A stretch of 64,000 bases of DNA from Bacillota bacterium (GTDB lineage: Bacteria > Bacillota > Clostridia > Acetivibrionales > DTU013): positions 62,001 to 126,000 of the forward strand of contig JAEZYU010000063.1 in NCBI GenBank assembly GCA_023418915.1, given 5' to 3'. The notes beneath the pieces were generated by a model. That model was not told the origin of the DNA. It made no database searches and saw only the letters and a list, made by a program, of their open reading frames with translations. The translations under genes were made by a program, and so were the position numbers. Shown here in pieces: positions 24,761 through 34,064 of the stretch. Each line of letters opens with the position of its first letter. Position 1 is the first letter of the stretch.

Positions 24761-27700
24761 ATGAAAATAAACAAGATGATAATCAGTTTGATATTGATTT
24801 TGCTGCTTTTAATGCAATATGCCTTTATAATGCCCGCTTTGGCAGCTGACTATATGCCTCAGCCGGCGCCGGAAATGCTCAGAGTAGAACCTATAAATGA
24901 TGAACCGCCGAATGTACAGCCAGCCATCGGCTATAATGAATACGACAAATACTATACCGATCTTAAGAGTGACAAGGTCAACCGTCCACAGGATGTTCCA
25001 TCACCCAGGATTTATTTAAATTACTATTTACAGGAGGTCAGCAAGCCGTATAAACCGGTAAAGCCTACGATACTCAAAGAGGGAGATATTGCTGCCGAGA
25101 CTGCACAGGACAATCAGATACGTCTGAAGGAATTGAACTCTGGTACCGTTTACTATGCATACTCAAGAGCTTACTATAGCTACAATACGGATTCAGGCAC
25201 CTACACCAGCAGTGAATCTGCACCTTCAAATACTGTCAAATTCCTGACAGACATAGACATAAATGCCTATTCCTACGGACCGAACCAGATCAAAATCGAA
25301 TGGGACGATGTATGGAATTCAGGCAAAAGAATGGATTACAAGCTTTATGTTTCTGAAAACAGCACGTTTGCCAACACCCCTCCGATATATATAGGAAATG
25401 AACAGATAAGCCAGAACGGGCCTGTAACGGTCAATGAAGCGGCAGGTAAGCTGGAATACATACACACTGTAAGGGACCCGGGAAGGGTATACTACATAAA
25501 AATAGTACCTGATACTGCAGAGACAGAGCTCAAAAGGTCACCTGAAAGCCGGGTGATCGCAGTTGCCAGCTTCATACTTGCAAAGACGACAAAAATGTCG
25601 GTAACGCCCGACGGCAGCACCATCTGGAAGCTGGAATGGAGCCGTGTGGTCGCAGGCCTGAACATGAGCGATGTAAATGTCTCATATCAGATATACAGAG
25701 GTACAGGGGCGTCAGGCAGCATAGAGCAGTATGTTGCGGCTACAAACGAACCGATCCATGTTTTCACACTGGAGCCCGGAGAAGAAAACTATTATTACAT
25801 TATTCGGGCTATAGTCACAAGAAACGGACAGGATCTTTATCCGGGGATAAAGATCGAATCATCGAGAATATATGTACGTGAATCAGAGGTGCCTTATGTG
25901 CCTTCCGCACCGGAAATCGTGAGTCAGCTTTCAGACGGCACTACCGTTACAGAACAGGTTGTAACTGCCAACAGTGCCACGGTTTTGTGGAGAGTGCCGC
26001 TCAAAGGAAACGGGGATGTTGACAGCGAGTTGATGTATGATATCTGGCTGATAAGTGATCCCAATTATATAGACGAGCCTCCGGCCGGATATAAAATAGC
26101 CTCGGATATTAAGATGAACCAAAGTAATTTTGTGATGAGCGGAAATATATTATTGGGGTACAAATATACAATTAACGACCTGGTTCCCAATTCAACCTAT
26201 TATTTTAAAATAGTCGCCAAGAAAAGCTATGTTGAGTTCGTGGATAACATGCTCCAGAATATAACACTTCAGTCCGATGCATCAATGAGGGTTATCATTA
26301 CACCTACACTCGGCCCGATAGATCAGCCTGTAGTACCAGGCACACCGCCGTTCAGTGTTAAAAAGGACAGGCTCGGAAAGGATAGGGTCACCAGTACGAC
26401 AGTTGTTGTTACCTTGCAGAATAAGTGGTATGAGGAATACTCCGATCAAAAGACACCGGACTCTGAACCAGGTGAATGGTCCTGGTATTACAGGACGCCT
26501 TCGCAAATAAATGAAGCAGGCTCACTGCTTGATCCGCCTGTGGAAAACGTAACGGAAAAACTGGAAAATGGAGAAGAGGTGGTAGACCCGCCGAAATTCA
26601 GGAAGGTCGAATATGACAGCGGAGTGACGATCGACGTAGGATGTGTGGAGTATACTCCCGGTATGGATTACAATGATCTTAAAAATATGTCCGCCGACAA
26701 GATAGTCGGCCATCCTGTAACGCCAAACGACCCGGATGAGGATATTGATGCAGAGGATGCCATAGCTGACGGCCGCAGGCATAATGTCGATATCACGCTG
26801 TACGACCTTGAACCTAACAAGACATATGTAGTATGGGTCAGAGCGGCCCGCCGCAGTGTAAACCTGATCTCAGGGCCTTCCGATCCCATTATCATCACGA
26901 CCATCCCCGATCTGCCGTCAGCTGTTGAGAAGCCGACAGTACCCGTATTTAACTACCATCATGCCGGAGATACATACATTGATCTGGGATGGGATTTCAA
27001 CAGGCAATATGTGTATTACCTTACATATGGGACCGAAGATGACAGATCCAGGGGATCAGGTAGTATTACGATAACTCCGGAAGAGCTTGAATTTGCCACA
27101 TTTTACAGAGTGAACGGCCTTACGCCTGATACGGTTTACTATTTTTGGATACAGGCTGAGGCAACTAATACCGCCGGAGAGAAGAAGCTTTCGGACTTCA
27201 GTGACTCATACCTTGTCAAAACCGAGAAGGAGATACCGCCGGACACACCGCTGGGTTTTGGTGTGAAAGGTACACCGGGTTCCATAACAAAAAACAGCAT
27301 CACTTATGAATGGATCGCTGCAGACGGTATGGAGTACATACTCGAAATAGATGATGACATAAATTATTCAGAAAGCACAAGGTATCAGATAAGCGGAGTC
27401 TCAGAATTCACTGCTGAAAACCTGAGATCCAACTTCAGGTATTATGCAAGACTGTATGCATACGATCCCGCTAAGGAGCTGGCATCGGCACCGACTCAAA
27501 GCGTTACGGTGAGAACAATGCGTTCGAGTGATGATTATGACTCCAGCGAGGACACTGAGTATATTATAGACGGAGATTTCATAATAAAGGGAAGCACAGC
27601 AGTGAACGGCGTATGGACCATATGGATAACCGGTGTCAACGCGGATCGTTTCATACAGCATGTACAGACTGATGATATACTTGATTACTATGTTGATTTA

Positions 27701-28717
27701 AGGAGCATGCCCTATAGGACCAGCCGCATATCGGCTGTGATATCGCAAAGCGTATTCAAAGCGCTTGGAATGCTTGGTGAAAACCTTATAATCAGGACAG
27801 TCAACAATACATTGATAATAAGGCCCGGTGTGATGGCTGACAGCAGCGGTACCTATGGTACAGGGGCTTACGGATCCAACTTCACTATTGATATTACACT
27901 TACGGCTTCTGCTGCAGGAGATATCAGCAACATGACGTTCAAAACTGCTGTGTCGGAGCTGGAAGTCGGTTTGTCAGATGGCTTGACATACAAGCTCGAC
28001 AAGTTTGGGAAACCGCTGAAAATCGAGTATGAATATACTGGTGCAGTATGGTATAAGCCGGATACCACGTTCGGATATTATCTGCCGTCAGGAAATAATG
28101 ATTGGCAAAAAGCAGCTGTCACAAGAAACTATGACCCTGACAGAGGTATCGGAACCCTGGCCTTTGAAATGCCTGTTCCGGGAAGGATGGCGATAGCTGA
28201 TCAGGGGCAGGAATTTTTCAGTGATATATCGACAAACTATGCAAGGAAGGCAATCGGTAACGTTGCAAAAGCTCACGAGCTAAAGTCGGTTGCCGGGAAA
28301 AAATTCGAACCGAACAAGAATCTGACCGTCGGTGACGGTGTCAAATTCATGCTTGACATAATGGATTATGATTATGGCACCGGTTATATGACCACGGCAG
28401 CTAAAGCGGGCATTGTAAATGCAGCGGATATTGGCAGAGCGGGCGAGTATTGCACAAGAGAGCAGCTCATATCAATGTCTGTGAGAGTGTGCGAAATAAA
28501 AACATCTGAGAGGGCCGGAAACGACAACACAGACCTGAGTATTTACAAGGATATAGAGCAGGTTAGCCCGGCTCTGCTGGCTAAAATCAGATATGCTCAG
28601 CGGACTGGTGTGATAACCGGCAGATTTTCAGACATGCTTGGACCAAAGGATATAGTGACCAGAGCGGAGGCTATGGTGCTGCTCGAAAAGCTGCTGCGCT
28701 ATGCAGGCGAAATATGA
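24761..28717 (+). CDS. Giant secreted fibronectin-III-like protein with C-terminal SLH region (paralogue 2)
   Basis: 1318-aa secreted protein, ATG 24761, with a signal peptide of about 28 residues (ILILLLLMQYAFIMPALAA). The middle consists of fibronectin-III-like repeats with recurring N/D-x-x-Y-Y-x-x-I/A (PNSTYYFKIVAKK, PDTVYYFWIQAEA, PNKTYVVWVRAAR). Residues about 970-1030 match paralogue 1 in a strand module ending NLIIRTVNNTLIIRP. The C-terminus (about 1155-1318) has three SLH-type repeats with better motifs than paralogue 1: FFSDISTNYARKAIGNVAKA and TRAEAMVLLEKLL. Tandem placement, the same architecture and the shared module indicate an old duplication. It probably forms part of the S-layer or an outer-surface scaffold. 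Confidence 0.8.
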   Translation: MKINKMIISLILILLLLMQYAFIMPALAADYMPQPAPEMLRVEPINDEPPNVQPAIGYNEYDKYYTDLKSDKVNRPQDVPSPRIYLNYYLQEVSKPYKPVKPTILKEGDIAAETAQDNQIRLKELNSGTVYYAYSRAYYSYNTDSGTYTSSESAPSNTVKFLTDIDINAYSYGPNQIKIEWDDVWNSGKRMDYKLYVSENSTFANTPPIYIGNEQISQNGPVTVNEAAGKLEYIHTVRDPGRVYYIKIVPDTAETELKRSPESRVIAVASFILAKTTKMSVTPDGSTIWKLEWSRVVAGLNMSDVNVSYQIYRGTGASGSIEQYVAATNEPIHVFTLEPGEENYYYIIRAIVTRNGQDLYPGIKIESSRIYVRESEVPYVPSAPEIVSQLSDGTTVTEQVVTANSATVLWRVPLKGNGDVDSELMYDIWLISDPNYIDEPPAGYKIASDIKMNQSNFVMSGNILLGYKYTINDLVPNSTYYFKIVAKKSYVEFVDNMLQNITLQSDASMRVIITPTLGPIDQPVVPGTPPFSVKKDRLGKDRVTSTTVVVTLQNKWYEEYSDQKTPDSEPGEWSWYYRTPSQINEAGSLLDPPVENVTEKLENGEEVVDPPKFRKVEYDSGVTIDVGCVEYTPGMDYNDLKNMSADKIVGHPVTPNDPDEDIDAEDAIADGRRHNVDITLYDLEPNKTYVVWVRAARRSVNLISGPSDPIIITTIPDLPSAVEKPTVPVFNYHHAGDTYIDLGWDFNRQYVYYLTYGTEDDRSRGSGSITITPEELEFATFYRVNGLTPDTVYYFWIQAEATNTAGEKKLSDFSDSYLVKTEKEIPPDTPLGFGVKGTPGSITKNSITYEWIAADGMEYILEIDDDINYSESTRYQISGVSEFTAENLRSNFRYYARLYAYDPAKELASAPTQSVTVRTMRSSDDYDSSEDTEYIIDGDFIIKGSTAVNGVWTIWITGVNADRFIQHVQTDDILDYYVDLRSMPYRTSRISAVISQSVFKALGMLGENLIIRTVNNTLIIRPGVMADSSGTYGTGAYGSNFTIDITLTASAAGDISNMTFKTAVSELEVGLSDGLTYKLDKFGKPLKIEYEYTGAVWYKPDTTFGYYLPSGNNDWQKAAVTRNYDPDRGIGTLAFEMPVPGRMAIADQGQEFFSDISTNYARKAIGNVAKAHELKSVAGKKFEPNKNLTVGDGVKFMLDIMDYDYGTGYMTTAAKAGIVNAADIGRAGEYCTREQLISMSVRVCEIKTSERAGNDNTDLSIYKDIEQVSPALLAKIRYAQRTGVITGRFSDMLGPKDIVTRAEAMVLLEKLLRYAGEI

Positions 28718-28809
28718 CATTTGTCGCTGGCTGCGGGTAGTTATGTGATGGGAAAAAACATGATTATCATCCATTAATCGTGCGAGACATAGAAATTTTT
28801 CATGTATAC

Positions 28810-28826
28810 GCCTCATTTTATGAGGC
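28810..28826. terminator. Small hairpin after giant gene 2
   Basis: GCCTCA (28810-28815) pairs with TGAGGC (28821-28826), with AATAATCTT after it. It is short and lacks a clear T run; its role as terminator is inferred. Confidence 0.35.
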
Positions 28827-28888
28827 AATAATCTTAATGTAACCTTACCGGCGGCGGTTTATGGTAAACAGAACTCCCCGGTACAATA

Positions 28889-28917
28889 CGGCGGCTGTTT
28901 GGCTCAAACAGCTGCCG
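28889..28917 (+). promoter_or_regulatory. Stable leader hairpin upstream of ywmB-like gene
   Basis: CGGCGGCTGTTTG (28889-28901) pairs with CAAACAGCTGCCG (28905-28917), 13 bp with one G-U pair and a 3-nt loop, ending about 10 nt before the AAAGGGGG ribosome site. It could terminate upstream transcription, protect the mRNA or modulate translation. Confidence 0.5.
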
Positions 28918-28939
28918 CAATGCGGAAAGGGGGCTGTAC

Positions 28940-29698
28940 ATGAAAAGGTTTCTATTTTTTTTAGTTATTTTTGTTTTAGTTATATCCGCTTTCTCGATAA
29001 TGATACACAATGACCGGTATGAAGTTTCTGATGCAGAAGCGGTGCAAAAAGCTTTTAGTGTAACTGGCGCTGATGCGGTCACCTCTGAAATATATATTCG
29101 GGGAAAAACAGCAGGCGGACGGCTTGATGACACAGACGCAGTCAATCTGCTGACAGAAATAGTGACAGGATCAAATGAAGTGAACTGCAGTGATATACCT
29201 GCTTTCAGTTCCATAGACACTGATACTGTCATTGGCAAGGAAATAAATTACATAATAGATGAAAATAAAAGTGTCCAGATGTCAATATTGAAGGGTAACC
29301 TAGAGACAGAAGACAAAGATATGGTATTTATTAGCTTTATAGACACTTCTCGCAATCCTGACCTGATAAAAAATTCAGATATTGTCACAAATGCACTCAA
29401 AAAATATAGAATAGATTTCGAAATGAATATAGCAGTTACAGGCAATATCGGAAAAAGGTTGAGCGAAACTGAAATAGAAGAAATATTTGACAGAGCTTTT
29501 GAAAGTGCTGAAGCTGAAAAAGTAGAAGGCATAAATGATAACGGACTTGTCAGTGTATCTGCGTTTTCACCTGTGATAAGCAGAACCGGCGGAGGCAATG
29601 GAAAAAAAGCCAATTTGAACATTGCAGCCCGATATAATTCCTATGAGAATAAAACTTACATATGGCTGGCAACGCCGGTAATAATCACGGAATACTGA
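28940..29698 (+). CDS. ywmB: YwmB-family exported protein
   Basis: 252 aa, ATG 28940 after AAAGGGGGC. The N-terminal hydrophobic helix (FLFFLVIFVLVISAFSIMI) is a signal or anchor. The remainder is a TATA-box-binding-protein-like YwmB (DUF1779) fold: an internal pseudo-repeat, and the late segment NLNIAARYNSYENKTYIWLA is characteristic (family proteins end with a R-Y-x-x-x-x-x-x-T-x-I-x-x-x-T/P-I pattern). YwmB is of unknown biochemical function but sits directly before murA and spoIID in Bacillus and many Clostridia, exactly as here, which supports the call. It is 65 bp upstream of murA, probably in one operon. Confidence 0.75.
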   Translation: MKRFLFFLVIFVLVISAFSIMIHNDRYEVSDAEAVQKAFSVTGADAVTSEIYIRGKTAGGRLDDTDAVNLLTEIVTGSNEVNCSDIPAFSSIDTDTVIGKEINYIIDENKSVQMSILKGNLETEDKDMVFISFIDTSRNPDLIKNSDIVTNALKKYRIDFEMNIAVTGNIGKRLSETEIEEIFDRAFESAEAEKVEGINDNGLVSVSAFSPVISRTGGGNGKKANLNIAARYNSYENKTYIWLATPVIITEY

Positions 29699-29763
29699 CA
29701 GCCCGCAATGATGTGCTAAACAGATGATACTAAAAAACAAAAGATGATAAAGGGGAGAACAAC

Positions 29764-31035
29764 GTGTCAAAACTGATAATATCGGAAGGTAAGCCGTTAA
29801 AAGGGAGGGTGCGGGTGAGCGGAGCAAAAAACTCGGTGCTCCCGATAATAGCAGCCTCACTTCTTGCTGACGGCAGAAGTGTAATAGAAGAAATTCCCTA
29901 TCTTAACGATGTTAAAATAATGTGCGAGCTTGTCAACTCACTGGGGGCTTCAACAGTATTATCAGACGGCAAAAACAGACTTGAAATAAACAGCAGGTCG
30001 ATATCAAATACAACAGCACCATACGAGCTGGTTAACAAGATGCGCGCATCATTCCTCGTAGCCGGACCGCTGCTGGCAAAGGCAGGATATGTGAGGATAT
30101 CTCTCCCTGGCGGCTGTGCGATAGGATCAAGACCTGTAGATCTGCACCTAAAAGGATTTGCCGCACTTGGAGCATCGATAACCCAGGGGCATGGCTATAT
30201 AGAAGCCAGATGCAGTGGCCGTCTGAAGGGTGAAAAGGTCTATCTTGATTTTCCCAGTGTCGGCGCAACTGAAAACATCATGATGGCGGCAACTCTTGCC
30301 GAGGGACATACAATAATAGAAAACGCTGCGATAGAGCCTGAAGTAGTTGATCTGGCAACGTACCTGACCTCAATGGGAGCGGATATAAAAGGTGCGGGAA
30401 CCGATACTATAAAGATATCCGGCGTTGAAAGCTTAAGGGCGGCCGGCCACACTGTTATCCCCGACCGCATCGAAGCCGGCACATTCATGGTCGCAGCTGC
30501 AATAACAGGCGGGGATGTTGTAATAGAAAATGCTGTTACCGATCATTTGAAGCCTGTGACTGCCAAGCTCAGAGAAGCGGGAATAGAAGTGTCCGAAGAA
30601 CTGACCTCCATAAGAGTCAGGGGAGACAAGATCGGACCTGTCGATATTAAAACTCACCCATACCCGGGATTTCCTACAGATATGCAGTCTCAAATGACTT
30701 CACTTCTAAGTATTGCATGCGGTACCAGCATGGTGATAGAGACAATATTCGAAAACCGGTTCATGCATATATGTGAACTAAAAAGGATGGGAGCCAATAT
30801 AAAGGTAGAGGGAAGAAGCGCAATTATTGAGGGGTGCGGAAAGCTTACGGGAGCGAAGGTCAGGGCAACTGACCTGAGAGCCGGTGCGGCATTGATACTG
30901 GCAGGCATCTGCGCAGAGGGAGCTACTGAAATATTAGATGCGGATCATATTGACAGAGGCTATTACAGGATAGATGAAAAGCTAAGGGGGTTGGGTGCGG
31001 CAATAATGAGAGAGGATGATGAACAGATCCGCTAA
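29764..31035 (+). CDS. murA: UDP-N-acetylglucosamine 1-carboxyvinyltransferase
   Basis: MurA catalyses the first committed step of peptidoglycan synthesis: transfer of enolpyruvate from PEP to UDP-GlcNAc, in the cytosol. 423 aa, full length. GTG 29764 follows AAAGGGGAGAAC. Visible signatures are the opening GGKPLKGRVRVSGAKNSVLP-type segment with catalytic Lys/Asn, the active-site loop PGGCAIGSRPVDLH with the PEP-binding, fosfomycin-target Cys near residue 118, SVGATENIMMAA, and the C-terminal DLRAGAALILAG. Position between ywmB and spoIID matches the Bacillus murAA locus. A terminator follows. Confidence 0.96.
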   Translation: MSKLIISEGKPLKGRVRVSGAKNSVLPIIAASLLADGRSVIEEIPYLNDVKIMCELVNSLGASTVLSDGKNRLEINSRSISNTTAPYELVNKMRASFLVAGPLLAKAGYVRISLPGGCAIGSRPVDLHLKGFAALGASITQGHGYIEARCSGRLKGEKVYLDFPSVGATENIMMAATLAEGHTIIENAAIEPEVVDLATYLTSMGADIKGAGTDTIKISGVESLRAAGHTVIPDRIEAGTFMVAAAITGGDVVIENAVTDHLKPVTAKLREAGIEVSEELTSIRVRGDKIGPVDIKTHPYPGFPTDMQSQMTSLLSIACGTSMVIETIFENRFMHICELKRMGANIKVEGRSAIIEGCGKLTGAKVRATDLRAGAALILAGICAEGATEILDADHIDRGYYRIDEKLRGLGAAIMREDDEQIR

Positions 31036-31083
31036 TACCATCTGTTGAGAGGCGGGACCCTTAAGCAGCAAATGATAACGGAC

Positions 31084-31116
31084 AAAGTATGTGCATCTGC
31101 CGCATACTTTTTTTTT
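31084..31116 (+). terminator. Rho-independent terminator after murA
   Basis: AAAGTATG (31084-31091) pairs with CATACTTT (31103-31110), followed by a run of T to 31116. It separates murA from spoIID. Confidence 0.8.
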
Positions 31117-31163
31117 ATGTGAATATATATTATCAGGCATTATCTAAACCGCTGGGGGTCTTG

Positions 31164-32180
31164 ATGAAGAAACTGATATACTATGCATCGATTATGGCTG
31201 CAATTGTCATACTTCTCCCCATGATAATCGTGAGAAGCTGTGGCTCGGCTCCGGAACAGAAGCCTCCGGCCATCCAAAAGCCTGATAAAACCCATGAGAT
31301 TACAGTATATAATAAGGCGTCAGGAAATTCTGAAGCTATAGATCTTGAGGAATATATAAAGTGTGTCGTTGCTGCCGAAATGCCTGCCGAGTTTGATCCT
31401 GAAGCCCTTAAAGCACAAGCGGTGGCAGCAAGAACATTTGCCTACGGGAGAATGTCAGGAACCTATAGCTCAAAACAAGGAGTACATGATGGCATAGATA
31501 TTTGTACAGATCCTTCTCACTGTCAGGCATGGATAAGTAAGGAAAATGCCAGAAAAAAGTGGGGAATACTTTTTGCGTCAAGAAACTGGGCAAAAGTTGA
31601 AAAAGCGGTAAATGATACAAAGGGACTGATCATTGTTCACAACGGAAAAGTAGCGAATGCACTTTTTCATGCAAGCAGTCCGGGCCGGACAGAAAATGCA
31701 GAGGATGTATGGGCAGGGAAAAGCGTGCCCTATTTGCGCAGTGTGGAAAGCAGCGGTGATGAGGCCTCCAGGGGATACACTGCAACTGTGTCGATAAGCT
31801 GTGACAAGCTGGCTGAAAAGCTCCAGGGAGTATACCCGGATGCCGAGCCAGACAAGGATCTTCTGGAAAGCATAGAAATACTTGATCATACTGCAGGGGG
31901 AAGAGTAAAAAGTATAAAAGTTGGCAATATTATCATGAAGGGTACTGAATTCAGAACCTTGCTTGGCTTAAGGTCAGCATGCTTCAATATCAGGCTTGCA
32001 GGCAGTACGGTGATCGAAATAATAACCACCGGCCATGGCCATGGTGTCGGGATGAGCCAGTGGGGTGCGAATTCACTGGCAAAAACCGGGGGTACGTTCA
32101 AAGAAATATTGCAGCACTATTATACAGGAGTAGACATCATATCTATATCTGACCATGAGTCCATAAAAAAGTCTTCCTGA
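31164..32180 (+). CDS. spoIID: Stage II sporulation protein D (lytic transglycosylase)
   Basis: SpoIID is the septal peptidoglycan lytic transglycosylase that drives engulfment with SpoIIM/SpoIIP. ATG 31164 is chosen over the longer frame because GGGGGT lies 6 nt upstream and the protein then begins MKKLIYYASI, directly followed by its membrane anchor (about residues 5-24). 338 aa. Conserved catalytic-domain features are AAEMPAEFDPEALKAQAVAA with the catalytic Glu, TDPSHCQAW (conserved HCQ zinc/structure motif), NALFHASSPGRTE, and the closing GHGHGVGMSQWGANSLA. It is followed 107 bp downstream by the spoIIQ-like gene. Confidence 0.94.
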   Translation: MKKLIYYASIMAAIVILLPMIIVRSCGSAPEQKPPAIQKPDKTHEITVYNKASGNSEAIDLEEYIKCVVAAEMPAEFDPEALKAQAVAARTFAYGRMSGTYSSKQGVHDGIDICTDPSHCQAWISKENARKKWGILFASRNWAKVEKAVNDTKGLIIVHNGKVANALFHASSPGRTENAEDVWAGKSVPYLRSVESSGDEASRGYTATVSISCDKLAEKLQGVYPDAEPDKDLLESIEILDHTAGGRVKSIKVGNIIMKGTEFRTLLGLRSACFNIRLAGSTVIEIITTGHGHGVGMSQWGANSLAKTGGTFKEILQHYYTGVDIISISDHESIKKSS

Positions 32181-32287
32181 TAAAGCCTTATTCAAAAGGA
32201 TCTATTGTCGCTTTACCGATTAAAAATTTCACACCGTATGTATATTGCTGCCATATCAGGCAACAATACTATACGGAGGTGGAATTT

Positions 32288-33133
32288 GTGAATATGAAAA
32301 AATCGTTTCCGGATGAAAAAGGTAAAAAATTCAGGGAGTTTTTGGACAAGAGAGGGTTTTATATCGTTTTACTGCTGTGTATTGCTGTAGTGGCGGGCAC
32401 TGCTATTTATGTCACTACTCGAAATTCTTTATCCAGAGAACCTGATTATGAGGCTGATGATTTGTCCACTGAACCCGAAGGTGATCTTTCTGTCGAGGAT
32501 GCAGCCACTAATACGGCAGATAAGCTGACGGATCTGGATCCTGATGATTCAGCAGCAATCCAGCCAGATGAGGAGTCGGAAATTGGCAGCCCGGCATCGG
32601 TTACCAAGGATGGTGACAATGCGGCGAAACCGAACGAAAACCCCGAAAAAGGAACCGCACCTAAAGAGAATAATGCGCCGGACAAAAGCGCTCCGGACAA
32701 GCAAAAGACAGAGCCTAAAAAACAGAGCTTCCAGATGCCTGTTGATGGTGAAATCTCACTTGAATATGCAATGGACCATCTGGTATACTCAAAAACCCTC
32801 GAAGAATGGCGCGCTCATTCGGGCATTGATATCGCTGTAGACAGGGGTACTCCTGTAAAAGCATCAGCCGATGGAGTGGTTAGTGATGTGCGTAATGACA
32901 AGTTTTATGGCATAGCTGTAGTCATCGATCACGAAAATGGTCTAAAAACGGTATATAGGAATCTTGCTTCGGATGAAACAGTCGCAGTGAACCAGATGGT
33001 AAAGCAAGGTGAAATAATCGGAAGCGTCGGAAACACAGCGATGGATGAAGCGTCAGAACAGCCGCATCTCCACTTTGAGGTACTCAAGGACAATGTCAAT
33101 GATGACCCAACCTCATATCTGCCTGCAAAGTGA
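32288..33133 (+). CDS. SpoIIQ-like membrane-anchored M23 (LytM) peptidase
   Basis: About 281 aa; GTG 32288 after GGAGGTGG (ATG 32294 is possible). A single membrane helix (about residues 19-40) is followed by an acidic, Pro/Lys/Glu-rich linker (about 45-145, charged low complexity) and a C-terminal LytM domain. The metal ligands are intact: HSGIDIAVDRGTPV gives the HxxxD pair and QPHLHFEV gives HxH. In Bacillus SpoIIQ the LytM site is degenerate, but clostridial SpoIIQ keeps it. Location between spoIID and spoIIID supports the role of forespore partner of SpoIIIAH in the feeding-tube channel. It could alternatively be a general cell-wall endopeptidase. Confidence 0.82.
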   Translation: MNMKKSFPDEKGKKFREFLDKRGFYIVLLLCIAVVAGTAIYVTTRNSLSREPDYEADDLSTEPEGDLSVEDAATNTADKLTDLDPDDSAAIQPDEESEIGSPASVTKDGDNAAKPNENPEKGTAPKENNAPDKSAPDKQKTEPKKQSFQMPVDGEISLEYAMDHLVYSKTLEEWRAHSGIDIAVDRGTPVKASADGVVSDVRNDKFYGIAVVIDHENGLKTVYRNLASDETVAVNQMVKQGEIIGSVGNTAMDEASEQPHLHFEVLKDNVNDDPTSYLPAK

Positions 33134-33151
33134 ATATCAATAACAAACGGA

Positions 33152-33240
33152 ATAACGAGGCGAAGGATATCCTCCACCTTTCAACGTATTTTCAGCCCTT
33201 CAGGCTGAAAACGCTTGGTGACGGGTATCGATTTACCTTC
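33152..33240 (+). repeat. ATAACGAGG intergenic hairpin repeat after spoIIQ-like gene
   Basis: ATAACGAGGCGAAGGATATC starts 18 bp after the TGA stop. The hairpin TTTTCAGCC-CTTCA-GGCTGAAAA lies at about 33189-33211, then GTGACGGGTATCGATT, which matches the tail of the 24579 copy. Confidence 0.78.
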
Positions 33241-33288
33241 CAGGGATGATATCAAATTTGTTTTTGACAGATTTGTGTCATCCCTGTT
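33241..33288. repeat. Inverted repeat downstream of spoIIQ-like gene
   Basis: CAGGGATGA (33241-33249) pairs with TCATCCCTG (33278-33286); further partial pairing extends inward (ATCAAAT / ATTTGTG). It could be part of a structured RNA upstream of the terminator at 33398. Confidence 0.45.
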
Positions 33289-33397
33289 TGATGTTATATT
33301 TGTTTTTTCTCCCTTTAATTCATATAGACGTCGTACAGGGCATATATATACTGTAGACACGCAAATAACGTACAAATAGGCCTGCGATACTGTTTTG

Positions 33398-33440
33398 AAA
33401 GGTGCTGGCCGTATATCAGGCAGTGATCCGGTACCTTTTT
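33398..33440 (+). terminator. Terminator in the spoIIQ-spoIIID interval
   Basis: AAAGGTGCTGG (33398-33408) pairs with CCGGTACCTTT (33428-33438), with two G-U pairs, and T continues to 33440. No protein gene ends here, so it may close a small RNA or the spoIIQ 3' UTR. Confidence 0.6.
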
Positions 33441-33564
33441 CACAATGCAATTAGGTATTTGAATGCCTGGTTTGGGACTGGAAAGACAAGAGGCCCATTA
33501 TGCCTTCATATACGAGTGATTTGATCGTTCTCCATAGTATGACTTGAAGAGGGGGTATTTACAG

Positions 33565-33828
33565 TTGAAGGGATATATCGAAGAGAGGGCAGTTGAACTT
33601 GCAAATTACATTATTGATAAAAAGACTACAGTAAGAGCAGCAGCTAAAAAATTCGGCATCAGCAAAAGCACCGTCCACAAGGATGTAACTGAAAGACTGA
33701 TGAAGGTCAGCCCTGAGCTTGCTGAAAATGTGAGGGTTATCCTTGAAGAAAACAAGGCTGAGAGGCACATAAGGGGAGGAGAAGCCACAAAGGCAAAATA
33801 CCAGGGCAGTAATCCCAAAGCTGTATGA
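33565..33828 (+). CDS. spoIIID: Sporulation transcriptional regulator SpoIIID
   Basis: 87-aa mother-cell regulator of sigma-E and sigma-K genes. TTG 33565 with GAGGGGGT upstream gives an N-terminus LKGYIEERAVELANYIIDKK that lines up with known SpoIIID; the 33544 TTG overlaps the ribosome site. The helix-turn-helix is unmistakable: TVRAAAKKFGISKSTVHKDV, followed by the conserved basic tail HIRGGEATKAKY. It is upstream of the mbl gene, the order conserved from Bacillus. Confidence 0.96.
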   Translation: MKGYIEERAVELANYIIDKKTTVRAAAKKFGISKSTVHKDVTERLMKVSPELAENVRVILEENKAERHIRGGEATKAKYQGSNPKAV

Positions 33829-33858
33829 TCAAGGCACTGCAGTAATAACACCTGGTCG

Positions 33859-33892
33859 AAAGCCGGAACGGACGGAGGTCTGTTCCGGCTTT
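33859..33892 (+). terminator. Rho-independent terminator after spoIIID
   Basis: AAAGCCGGAAC (33859-33869) pairs with GTTCCGGCTTT (33882-33892), extended inward by GGAC/GTCT pairing; the T tail is short. Confidence 0.75.
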
Positions 33893-34064
33893 ATTGATGT
33901 TCATATATATGTAAATAAAAAGGTACATACAGTCTCTCATTCATTACCTCTGTCAGTGCATGTATGAAATCAAATGTTGCATAATTGTAATATTATGATA
34001 AGATTATTTTAATGAGTTATACAATATTTTCTATTACTCGCAAAGACGAGAAAGTTTTTCTGAA

